A DNA stretch of 64,000 bases, from positions 124,001 through 188,000 of the forward strand of contig CALSFV010000287.1 of NCBI GenBank assembly GCA_943737045.1. The letters run 5' to 3'. Below, one piece after another: positions 12,098 to 22,200 of the stretch; positions within the stretch are counted from its first letter, which is position 1, and every line of letters starts with the position of its first letter. This stretch comes from Parapristionchus giblindavisi (Eukaryota > Nematoda > Chromadorea > Rhabditida > Diplogasteridae). The notes under the pieces are model-generated. The model was not told where the DNA came from. It saw nothing but the letters and a program-made list of their open reading frames with translations, and searched no databases. The position numbers and the translations under genes are program-made.

Positions 12098-13049
12098 TTA
12101 ATCCTCTTGGCTGGTCATCTTCTTAATATCGTTCTGATTCATTGATCCGTTGAATGAATTATGCTGAACATTCTTCTAAGTCATAAACTCGACTCCCTCA
12201 CATCTTGCTCTTTCCATACCAACTGAAAAGTATTGAATTTTTAATAACAAACTTCCAATTCGTCATCCGTTTAAATCTATTTAGCCTGACTATTAATAAT
12301 CCCATACGCATTATGCATTGTGATTTCAAAGACTTTGTTAAGCTGATTTCAACGAAACATCAGTTATCGATTTTCGTCCACACATGGCTTAGAAAAACGC
12401 TTATTCTTTTTTTTCACTCGTTGCAAGAGCACTCAATCGGAGTAGAGCTGCCAGAAGGTATGAATGGATCTATGAGTGGAATACCATTCGTTAGAGGTCA
12501 AGGAAACGAATGCTCATGAGTAATTTTATTTTTCTTAGCATGCAATTTAATCGGTAGCAAAATAACTAGGATTGTAAATGAACAAGTGGAAGAACTCACA
12601 GTATTCAGTTGGCTGGCTGCACTATGCCCAGAAGCGAAAAAGTTAACGCTGGACTTGCTGAAATTAGAATTAATTAGCTAGCATTGCATTTATAGAGTAA
12701 GATACGCAGAACTTTGGAAAACTACAAAGTAGTTAATATTTCTATAAAACAATTTAGTAAATAAGTGACAATGCAAACCCATTGGCGTAATATATTTGAA
12801 CATTCAGTCCTCCAAGTGTTGTTCCAACTCTAAAAATACCCAAAATCTTCAAATATTCAGGCTCGTAGCCATAAACGTAATAAGTTGAAAGAGAGTAATA
12901 AGTTGACATGAATGATGATGTATGAAGACTGTTCTTTTCAGGTTTTCCATACTTTTATCAACAAACAAAATTGACTTAAGGAATAGTTAAATAGAAAAAT
13001 ATACCTTTCTCCGGTTCATCATCCGTTGATCTCGACTACGCGTCGGCAT
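12098..13049 (-). CDS. Small unidentified protein, four exons (~116 aa)
   Basis: Exons on the minus strand: 13049-13005 (MPTRSRDQRMMNRRK), 12951-12770, 12657-12600 and 12163-12098, ending in TAA. All phases agree and total 351 nt. Exon 2 contains a Tyr-rich, weakly hydrophobic middle (YYVYGYEPEYLKILGIFRVG, then TTLGGLNVQIYYANG). The tail is polar (NGSMNQNDIKKMTSQED). The first intron is 53 nt with an unusual AAAG acceptor, and exon 2 would use a GTCAC donor. If that donor is not used, the frame ends at TAA 12,756-12,754, giving about 80 residues. No family recognised. Confidence 0.5.
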
Positions 13050-13245
13050 ATTGCCCTATTGAACTTAAATGAAATTATACTTATTTCATAGAATGGGTCA
13101 AACAAAACATATAAATAAGAAAAAAAATTAAAAGACGCCGAACGCAACGCTCACGATAAGAGCCGCAGCGCGTCCAATGAATAGCACACTTTGTCAAATG
13201 TATGACGAGCGCACAGTTTCATACTCGTGGTCGCATGGTTTTGTC

Positions 13246-13410
13246 TGGGGGACCAGTGGGAGATTTACTGGGGGACCAGTGGGAGGAAATTCGCCCAATC
13301 TGTCATCTTTAGAGCACTCTCTTGTCCTGGGAAACCAGTGGGGGAGCAAAACCACGCCCACTTTTGCTGGGGCCCCACTGGGAGAAAAAAACCAGAGCAC
13401 CTGGTACGGA
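13246..13410. repeat. Dispersed CCAGTGGG repeat, copy 2
   Basis: It shares GGGGGACCAGTGGGAGATTT and ACCACGCCCACTTTTGCTGG with the copy at 11.6-11.8 kb, in opposite overall orientation. Overlapping ORFs on both strands look repeat-derived. Confidence 0.7.
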
Positions 13411-13794
13411 CTTTGGGTGCAGGTACCAATGTTACCATGTGTTCTTTTGCACAACACACACGCTTTGTGATTAAAAAAAATAAACCACCGTTGGAAATAA
13501 ATAATTATCGACATGGATCTCATGAAACAGTCTTTTGTTGACTTGAATCTATTCCCCAGTGATAAGTACGGTATCAATGATCACTTCCTCATATCTCGAG
13601 ATAAGAAGATGGACCGAAAACACGAAAGATCAAAGATCAATCGACCCCTACACATTGATGATCTAGTATTCATGAAAAAGTACCTCCAGGATGAAATTTG
13701 ATATGTGAAACGGTGTTACAACGAGGCATGAAGGAAGAGAGGAGAGGAGATAGACAAGAATAAGTAGATGAGCTAGACGTGAATGAGGGAGAAT

Positions 13795-14060
13795 GAGGGA
13801 GAGAGGGGAGGGGAGAGGGGAGAGGGAGGGGAGAAAAGGGAGAGGGAGAGAGGGGAGGGGAGAGGGGAGAGGGAGGGGAGAGGGGAGAGGGAGGGGAGAA
13901 AAGGGAGAGGGAGAGAGGGGAGGGGAGAGGGGAGAGGGAGGGGAGAGGGGAGAGGGAGGGGAGAAAAGGGAGAGGGAGAGCGGGGAGGGGAGAGGGGAGA
14001 GGGAGGGGAGAAAAGGGAGAGGGAGGGGAGAAAAGGGAGAGGGAGAGCGGGAAATGGATA
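13795..14060. repeat. All-purine (G/A) minisatellite
   Basis: About 265 bases with essentially no C or T apart from a couple of GAGCGGG interruptions. It is built from GAGAGGGGAGGGGAGAGGGG blocks alternating with GAAAAGGGAGAGGGA. The long ORFs on both strands here (up to about 177 residues of Ser/Pro/Leu or Arg/Gly/Glu) are artefacts. The tract is a candidate for triplex or quadruplex formation. Confidence 0.9.
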
Positions 14061-14165
14061 GGGAGAGAAGGAGACATCCAATAGGACAGGAAGAATAAAG
14101 AAGACCACTGACTGACAAGTAGACGAGTCTCACGTTGATGGAATAACAACAACTGTGAGAGAGGA

Positions 14166-14255
14166 AAAGATCAAAGTTCAAAAGATCAAAGATCAAAGTT
14201 CAAAAGATCAAAGATCAAAAGATCAAAAGATCAAAGATCAAAGATCAAAGATCAA
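14166..14255. repeat. GATCAAA tandem cluster
   Basis: Roughly ten AAGATCAAA units, some reading AAGTTCAAA, lie immediately upstream of the LTR element. Confidence 0.9.
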
Positions 14256-14301
14256 CTAGATGTTCTTCATATTGAAAGTGATATAGAGAGGAGAGTATTT
14301 G

Positions 14302-14540
14302 TGTTATGTATGTGATTGGATTGGCATATTTCCATATGTAATTAGATCTGCATATAATGCCTCCACTCTTTGTCTATGACAAAGAATGTCTGGACTATCC
14401 ATTCATTCTAGTCAGTCCCTCGTGTGACTAGCAGTCACTTCGCCTATTCCTCTCTCTACTCGTCTACTCGCTATCTGTCTAATAAAGCTGTATAGCTTAC
14501 TACTTCTTCGTCTTATCTACACCACACTTCGGATATAACA
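14302..14540 (+). repeat. 5' LTR
   Basis: 239 bp with ends TGTTAT and ATAACA. It contains AATAAAGCTGTATAGC near 14,481-14,496, a likely polyadenylation signal region. Identical by eye to the 3' LTR. Confidence 0.92.
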
Positions 14541-14542
14541 AC

Positions 14543-14560
14543 TGGCGACCAGGACCATCC
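14543..14560 (+). promoter_or_regulatory. Putative primer-binding site
   Basis: TGGCGACCAGGACCATCC lies 2 nt inside the 5' LTR. The leading TGG would pair with a tRNA CCA end. Confidence 0.55.
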
Positions 14561-14682
14561 GACGCCAACAACTTCTTGGCTAAGGATTCGAACTTCACGT
14601 GCTGCTCATCTGCCGTCTTCGCTTCGCGTTCGGGACATACTGTGACGTCTTCACTGCATGTTCTTGTTCTTGGATTGGCATA

Positions 14683-14845
14683 TTACGTACTTAGTACGGC
14701 AGACTTGAGTTGCGATTCAAGTACGGACTTGTCCGGCAGACACGGCTTGCGAGCGTGTAGTTTTACGTACTTTGTACGGCAGACTTGAGTTGCGATTCAA
14801 GTACGGACTTGTCCGGCAGACACAGCTTGCGAGCGTGTGTAGTGT
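14683..14845 (+). repeat. Two tandem 80-bp repeats in the element leader
   Basis: The segment starting TTACGTACTTAGTACGGCAG recurs 80 bases later with few changes. Both copies contain GTACGGACTTGTCCGGCAGA. They lie between the PBS and the ORF. Confidence 0.85.
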
Positions 14846-14988
14846 GATTGCTTGTGAGCAATCTTTTTTTCACTTTTGCGGCCGAAGGCTCTGCTCAAAT
14901 TGTGATTTGGTGACTGCGGCCAAAGAGTGTAATTGCGATTACATCATCAATACATGTGGATAGTGATTGTATTGTATAAGTCAATACA

Positions 14989-16218
14989 ATGCCAAATAAG
15001 GAGATAAGACAAGATCATGAGTCAGAGACAATGAAAGCTCTGAGGGAGCTCATTCATTCACTGAACGAGAGGATGGATCTACTACAGATGGTAGTAGAGA
15101 AGTTGAGCAACAGTACGGCTGTCTCATCACGAGGAGACCATGATATCGGTCAAGGTAGACACATGAATACAACCTGCAATCAATGTCGCAAGAATGGACA
15201 TTTTGCTGAGGTGTGTATGGATGGTAGTGGTGATCTGAAGGAGATCAAACAAATGCGTGTTGATAGAACAAGCACCGACCACTACAGTATCTATGTGAGT
15301 CTACAGGAGAAATCGATTGCCATGCAAATCGATAAAGGAGCTAACATCTCATTGCCGTCAGATGAGGTGTGGAGGCAGATCGGATTGTCCGATTGTGCAG
15401 AGGCGAACTGTCTGACAGTTTGCGCCGAGAGCTCCAGGCCGGATATCAATGGAATGCTAGCTGAGACTACTCTTGGTAGTGAAGCACCATGTGTGAAGAT
15501 GCTCCATGAGGTCTTCACGGTCACAATGAAGATGACCTCCGATGATATCGATCATGCAAGGATGATTGATAGTGTGCTTGCCGAGGCTACGGAAGAGAGT
15601 CAAGCAGCACGTATGAAGACTGTGGAAGTCTTCGAGGTCACGAGTAAGATGGCCAATGATGTTGATCATGCAAGGATGATTGATAGTGTGCTTGCCGAGG
15701 CTACGGAAGAGGGTCAAGCAGCACGTATGATAACTATGGAAGTCTTCGAGGTCACGAGTAAGATGGTCGATGATGTTGATCATGCAAGGATGATTGATAG
15801 TGTGCTTGCCGAGGCTACGGAAGAGAGTCAAGCAGCATATACGAAGGCAAGGGCTACTCTCAGGATGAAGGAGAGAAGAGCGCCTGTTGCAAATGAAAGT
15901 GAACCAAGAGAGGTCAATGCGGTTGACACTTTCTGTGGTGAGAAGAGGATCGCTGATGTCGACCCTCAACCGATCGGAGATATCCTGATAGAAGATATGT
16001 TGAAACAAAACGATCGGATGAATGATATTGTGGAAAGGAGATTCTGCACAGGAGATGAGGTCGTCTACAAGGAGTACTCAGGCCCTACTCAGTTTGACTG
16101 GGTCCGTTGGACCGTACTTAGAAGGAAAGGTTCAGTAATGGTCGAGATCCGTAGTGATCTACGAAGAGAAGGAGTACAGAGGAGTAAATTATGTAGGATT
16201 GATCCTGGTTGTAAGTAG
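14989..16218 (+). CDS. Chimeric gag zinc-knuckle / protease-like / integrase-tail ORF (409 aa)
   Basis: The N-terminal region (about residues 15-45) is Leu-rich and probably coiled-coil. A CCHC zinc knuckle follows near residue 63 (CNQCRKNGHFAEVC). A retroviral-type aspartic-protease-like start near residue 112 (MQIDKGANISL) has Lys where the catalytic motif needs Thr or Ser, so it is presumably inactive. Next comes a tandem array of 38-residue units (three close copies of DHARMIDSVLAEATEE plus one diverged copy before them; 114-bp period at 15,553, 15,667 and 15,781). The last about 60 residues (FCTGDEVVYKEYSG and onward to RSKLCRID) resemble the C-terminal GPY/F module of gypsy integrases. 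An internal deletion seems to have fused gag to the end of pol in frame. Confidence 0.8.
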   Translation: MPNKEIRQDHESETMKALRELIHSLNERMDLLQMVVEKLSNSTAVSSRGDHDIGQGRHMNTTCNQCRKNGHFAEVCMDGSGDLKEIKQMRVDRTSTDHYSIYVSLQEKSIAMQIDKGANISLPSDEVWRQIGLSDCAEANCLTVCAESSRPDINGMLAETTLGSEAPCVKMLHEVFTVTMKMTSDDIDHARMIDSVLAEATEESQAARMKTVEVFEVTSKMANDVDHARMIDSVLAEATEEGQAARMITMEVFEVTSKMVDDVDHARMIDSVLAEATEESQAAYTKARATLRMKERRAPVANESEPREVNAVDTFCGEKRIADVDPQPIGDILIEDMLKQNDRMNDIVERRFCTGDEVVYKEYSGPTQFDWVRWTVLRRKGSVMVEIRSDLRREGVQRSKLCRIDPGCK

Positions 16219-16480
16219 ACGCCTAAGCAGATCATGGTAGATGGATTCTGGGTGCTTGATATTGTGAATGACCATGAGGTCATCATGGATGATAATGATG
16301 TTGATGTCATAGCGACAGTTTTCCGATACCGCACAATCCAGGGCAAGCCTGACGACAACTACACTGGGACAGCAGCAACAATAACCGAGAATGATGCTAA
16401 CTACGAAGAATGATGCTAACCTTTTGATTGATTGTATCATTTATCGTTCTCACCCCATTGTTTTGTAAGATGTCCCATCT

Positions 16481-16491
16481 TAAGGGGGAGG
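16481..16491 (+). promoter_or_regulatory. Polypurine tract
   Basis: AAGGGGGAGG lies directly before the TG of the 3' LTR, the usual plus-strand primer position. Confidence 0.75.
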
Positions 16492-16730
16492 TGTTATGTA
16501 TGTGATTGGATTGGCATATTTCCATATGTAATTAGATCTGCATATAATGCCTCCACTCTTTGTCTATGACAAAGAATGTCTGGACTATCCATTCATTCTA
16601 GTCAGTCCCTCGTGTGACTAGCAGTCACTTCGCCTATTCCTCTCTCTACTCGTCTACTCGCTATCTGTCTAATAAAGCTGTATAGCTTACTACTTCTTCG
16701 TCTTATCTACACCACACTTCGGATATAACA
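16492..16730 (+). repeat. 3' LTR
   Basis: 239 bp, no mismatch seen against the 5' LTR. Confidence 0.92.
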
Positions 16731-19265
16731 ACTTGACAGAAAAGTGGAGAGCAAACCACTGGCGTCACAAACAGTTTGCACTTCGATGATTGAGGGGAAG
16801 TCCATCAAGCGATTAGAGATAGAGGAAAAGATGGAGAGAGAGAGAGAGAGGGAGAGAGAGAGAGGCAGAGATGATGGGGGAGAAGCCTAAACATACAGAT
16901 GAGAGAGTGCGATAGTGTCTATTGCGAGAGACAGACCAGAAGAAAGAAGAGACAGATTGCAATTCAAATACATCTGAACCATTATTCATCCATATCCTAC
17001 ACAGCGGTTATGGTGTAACAGAGAAAAGGGTAGAGAGAAAAAGAGAGAACATGCAAAAGTAAGAGAGCGCAGACGATGATAGTACACCGTGAAGCAGTCA
17101 TACCGTATTTTTTTTCATTTTGCCAACTTTTCAATGCGCGCTCTCCCGGTGTTAGAGAAACGTTGTGTCCTCCAGATAAAATGCTTAAAACAAATAATAA
17201 AGTAAAGAAATGAGTCACTATATTTCATCCTATACAGTTGATGACAGATATTGACAAAAAAGGAACTTTGTTGTCCATTCGGAATATTCTCGATAACCCG
17301 TCAAAAATGTACGAAATCATCTCTCGTGAGCATATGCTTCTCGTCAAATTGTCAACGTTGTTCAAACCTTCTCCAACTGCATAGTCCCCCCTCCTCTTCT
17401 AACGAATTCAATTTGTTCTTCGTGAACAACTTCTCTATCAACAATAAAAGCAATTGTTCCACTACAACAAAAGAGTTACGAGAACAAACAACGTGATCAT
17501 CATAGCGCATCATCATCGTCGTGGCTTTTCTCCAACACGGTTACGGAAAACTTGGCAAAAAGCCAAAAAAAATCTGGTGTGGTGAATCATGGTCCTATCA
17601 TTCTTATTCATCTAAACCGTCGATACGATTCAAACAATGCCACACAACCATAAAGAACTCCCACTGATCAATATTAAACATCATTAAATTAAGCTCAATT
17701 ATATGATAGAATAATACGGAACTAATGTGTAAACAAATTCAAATTAATGGAAGCCATCTTGCGACATCAAGAGTGCTACTTTAATCGTTCATTGCTATCT
17801 ACTCTCAATGTCATCGTTTAAATCGCTCTCCCTCTATTGGAGAAACGCTGTAGCTATTTTTAGATGCATGTAGATCTTGAAAATGATGTGATGAGGTATT
17901 TTGATGTGGAATACCATATGAGAAAAAGATGGACTATAAGTACTACAACCATCTATCTAGAAAAAAATGTTCACCGCTAGAATTTCGGGCGAAAATTAAA
18001 TTTATGGCTATACTGAACAGTTTCTATTAATTTTATTTTTAAAAAAAACACTGCACAACTAAGCGATCGATACCATAAACAAATTTTTCATAACTATAAT
18101 CACTGAGTAAAATACCCGGGAGCACGAATGTAAGAAAGGCTAACGTAGATTACTGTATAAAAAGAAATTACCATAGCAGCAAAAAATGCTAAATTTAGTG
18201 CATATATTCTACGATTAGGATTAAACGAGTACAGTAATCACGAATGTGAGATTACGGTAGGGTAATGAGGTAGCGTTAACAAGTGCCATGTATACCGCGA
18301 ACAAAAGATTACCATAAACAAATGGGATTACGGTATGTGTGCGACACAAACGCATACGACGAGTCTCACGTAGACCATCACAACACAAACAACAAATAAA
18401 AGCCCAATCATCTTCCATTTCACTCTCGTATACGGTTTATTCACTGAAAAGCTCGACTACTCCAACAAACTCACACCGATAGATTATGGTAGATCAATCA
18501 ATCAATCGATAATAACACGATTGCTGTTAAACGAGCTACACCGATCAATACAGTATGCACAAAACCGTCGTAGAGAGAGAAAAAATATATAATATGTATA
18601 TATAAACATAACCATATTTCTTCCGACTAGGCTGATGGTAAAGTGTACAATTTAGAGAGGAAACAGAAGAGTGGTCGAAGAGTGGTCCATAGTTCATATT
18701 CTGCTTTATCTCTATCATATCAGCTAGTAGAAGAGAAGGGGATGAGTGCATGGACGAGGATGGTGTGAGGGTGGGAGGTTGATAGTATAAATGTGCGGAA
18801 GAGGTTCTGGTACCAGAGATATACATCCTGAGGCCATATCCATGAACGTTGGCGAACCATTTGCCGACAAAAGTGGCGTCACAAGCGTAGGGGGAGGATC
18901 ACTGGAAAACGCTTCCGCCTACGGTTGTGGCGTCACCTTTCCGGCAAACGGTTTGTCAATGTTCATGGATACCTATACTGGATGGAGAAGAAGTAATGGT
19001 TAATCTATACCTAGACAAGAGGGGGGATTCTGAATAGAGATAGAGAAGAGGTAACACGCATATGATCTCCAATTGTAGCCGGGAGAAGGAGCAAAACGGG
19101 GACGAATGAGACTACAAACTATAACAAAGATGGAGATAAGGGCCTACGAGATAGATTGATGGATACACAACCTCAACAACGAGTTCAATAACTGCTGGAG
19201 GATATAGAGGGACGAATTTATCGATTGATTGATTATCTACTCAATCAATAAATCAATCGATTGAT
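16731..19265. other. Intergenic stretch
   Basis: A GA-rich patch lies at about 16,829-16,862. A minus-strand open piece at 18,418-18,330 (MEDDWAFICCLCCDGLRETR, Cys-rich) could be a first exon but lacks a convincing partner. A foldback element lies at 18,838-18,970. Nothing else is supportable. Confidence 0.4.
18838..18970. mobile_element. Foldback MITE, ~55-bp arms
   Basis: The left arm starts ATCCATGAACGTTGGC, continues through GTGGCGTCACAA, and pairs with the right arm TTGTGGCGTCACC through AATGTTCATGGAT. No coding capacity; the short + strand ORF across it is an artefact. Confidence 0.75.
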
Positions 19266-22200
19266 CTACTTGAGTCTATTCTTCGCCTTTGTGTATGCAT
19301 CAGTCAGACGATCAACACCGGAAGCAAACCGACGATAGCCTGAGGCAACCTGAATAAAATAATAGAATCATAGATAAATTTGAATGGCTTTACAAAAATG
19401 GTCTGCTATAACAGAAAAAAAGCTAAATAAAGAGACAGAACGAGATTTCGTTTAACCTTTAAAGGAAGAGTAACCCTACGTAAACAAAAACAGTAAAAGC
19501 GTTGAAAATTTTATAACGTCACAAAATTTGTTTTGTGATGCGAGTTATAAAATTTAAAAACGAAAATATTTCTAACTGTTGACTAGATTACGGTATTTGA
19601 CAAAGATTTATCTCCCTCGTTATAGGAGTATAAGGAGTCAACAAAACAACCGATGCTGACATTTTAAAACATACCAAATAGTAGAGATGAAAGATCAAAG
19701 ACTAACCATAGCACAGGCAGTGATGAGGAGAGCCCATGCCTGTTGAGTGAGTTTGACTCCTTGAATGATAACATCACGAGTGATGTTGAAGAGGAGAACC
19801 TAAAGGAAGAGATTCAATATGGTCAAGGATATACCCAGACTAACAGTATACAAATTTACATTTAAAAAGCATGTAAACATATACTTGTACATCTATTAAT
19901 ATTATTAATATAATTATATGAACATTCTTTGTATTTCTGTTGTTTATTTCTCAAAGTTCATAGAATAGGATAAAGCTTGACAATGAGCAGGAAAAAAGTA
20001 TTAATATCTTCACCCGAGCTAATTGCACTCTTCTCTCTGGCCACGCCTCGTAGAAAAAGAAAACGAGACAACATTGTCAGAACAGTTTTTTTCAAATAAA
20101 AATATTAAATAAATCATAGGTCGAACAGCTACGTTAAAGAGTTTCAAAAGCGGCAACTTTTTTAACTCCCAAAATACGCCCAGGATTTCAACAACAAAAA
20201 AATCCCAAAATGCGGCCTGTCTTCGTAGTTTGTAGCCTACTTTTTGACCTACGGAATAAAAAAAGAATAAATACCACAAATTTGGTGACGGGTGCAGCCT
20301 TGATCATTCCTCCAAAAGCAGATGGATAAGATTGCATTGTCTCCACCCATGTATCTCTCTCCCATACACCCACTCCACGACGATCTGCTACCTGAAATAC
20401 AATATAATCAAATAGATAGCCATACCGAATCAACCGCGGAACCCCATAGAGCCGGAATGGTGGATCTCGCCCCTACTAGTTAACACTTTTGATTTACTAA
20501 TATCATACATGGGCGGCATTGTCGCTAGCGGCAAGACCCACCCGATTTTGGCACCCAACAGACCCTATTTTACCAAAAATTATTCAAGAAAATAAATATC
20601 CAAAAATTATTATATTAAATGCTCCATTTTTTGCCTCCCACCCACCCTATTTTAATTTCCAGCGACAATCGTCGCCCGTGTATGACTAATATCTAATTAT
20701 ATGAGTACATTTTCATCTCTTTTATGGTCTATTTCTATTTTAATTAAACAAAATTGAAGAATAATTATTTCCTTTAGTGAAACATTTTACGAGCTTACTT
20801 TGTTCTCATAAAGTAAGATCAAATCAAAGAGCAAGAAATTCAAATAGATCAAAGATCAAAGATTACCTTCTCACTCATGAGTAGTCTCTGAACGAGTCTA
20901 GAGTAAGCAGGTACAGATTGTAATGCTTTGAGATGAGATGGATGTTCTGGTGGAGGAACACGTGCATATCCACGACGAACGAGATCTACGTTCAGATTGG
21001 TACGAGTGAAGGCATTCTGAAACAAGACAAAATAAATTAATAATTTAATTTCAGAATTTCATTTCTCCTTGAGTACATTATTTGTTATTTAAATCATACG
21101 TGGGCGGCATTGTCGCTAGCGACAAGACCCACCCGGTTTTGGCACGCGACCCACCCGATTTAACCAAAATTCACTCAACAATGAAAACTATTTTGCAAAA
21201 ATTCAAGCAAAATTAACTTTTTTCGGTGAATTTTGGCGCCACCCACCCGATTATTGCGTCCGACACACCCGATTTTAATTTCCAGCGACAAAGGCTGCCC
21301 ACGTATGATTTAAATCATATGATAAATTAAAATTAAAATTAATTCATTCGCCATTTCTGCCAAACGTAAAATCATAGGTGGGCGCGTGAAAACGAATTTT
21401 TTTTGCGCACAGCCTTGCCTTCCCATCGGGGACTTGCGCATAGCCTTTCCTCGAAAAAATCGGACAATTTCCAGTCGAATTTGTCAAAAAATAGCCATGC
21501 GCACAGCCTTGCCTCACCCTTCCCCGGTTTGCGAACAGCCTTTCCCCCGGCGTGCCCACCTATGCGTAAAATGCTAATCTTATTTCACTAAAAAGTAAGT
21601 CGGAGATAGATAGATAAAATTATGTAGCCGCGACCTTCGTGGCGTTAAACATCCTAATGAATACAGTATGGCCAATTTGCATAAATCAATTCTTAGCGTT
21701 TTTTTTTTCGCAGGCGCTTCTATCTTATATGCAAATCGCCAATAAGTCTCCGACAAAATCGATAACGATTAGAAATGCAGGGTAACCGTATAATCGAGTA
21801 AGACCAAATTGAATGTACCTTCTTAATGGTAACATCACAATCGATGACATTCGTTCCCTGATCTGCAGTCTTGATAACAGTGAATGAGATTGGTTTATTA
21901 GCCAATCGAAGATCACGAGAGATATAAGTCTCTCCTGCCTTTGATATGTCCAGACCAGCTAGACGAAGGGTTAGAAGACCAACCTACAATCATATCATCA
22001 GCCATTCCATAAATTCCCAACTTCTTGCAGAATTGTTCGACCAATGTTTTCAATTTCCAAATGATATACTCGATGGACTAACGGTTACACCCCACCTAAT
22101 CACATCCCCAAATATGGTAAAAGCTTCTAATATCCGAATAATAGGAATTCAACTATAATGAGTAAATGTACCTTGGCATTCTTCCTCTTAGGAAGAAGTC

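Larger units (their letters stand above)
14302..16730 (+). mobile_element. Ty3/gypsy-type LTR retrotransposon, internally deleted
   Basis: Two 239-bp LTRs (14,302-14,540 and 16,492-16,730) start TGTTATGTATG and end GGATATAACA. I found no difference between them, so the insertion is recent. The element begins with a primer-binding-like TGGCGACCAGGA right after the 5' LTR and ends with a polypurine tract AAGGGGGAGG right before the 3' LTR. Flanking 5-mers are ATTTG and ACTTG (4 of 5 match). The 1,951-bp interior carries one ORF joining a zinc knuckle to an integrase-like tail. Reverse transcriptase, RNase H and the integrase core are missing, so mobility would require a helper in trans. Confidence 0.92.

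Noticed and set aside
13663..14196. Overlapping ORFs of up to 177 residues on both strands (Ser/Pro/Leu-rich or Arg/Gly/Glu-rich)
   Set aside because: They are read through a pure G/A minisatellite that lacks stops in several frames; no start context, splice sites or non-repetitive sequence.
15457..16008. 183-residue antisense ORF across the retroelement
   Set aside because: Shadow of the tandem 38-residue repeats in the sense ORF.
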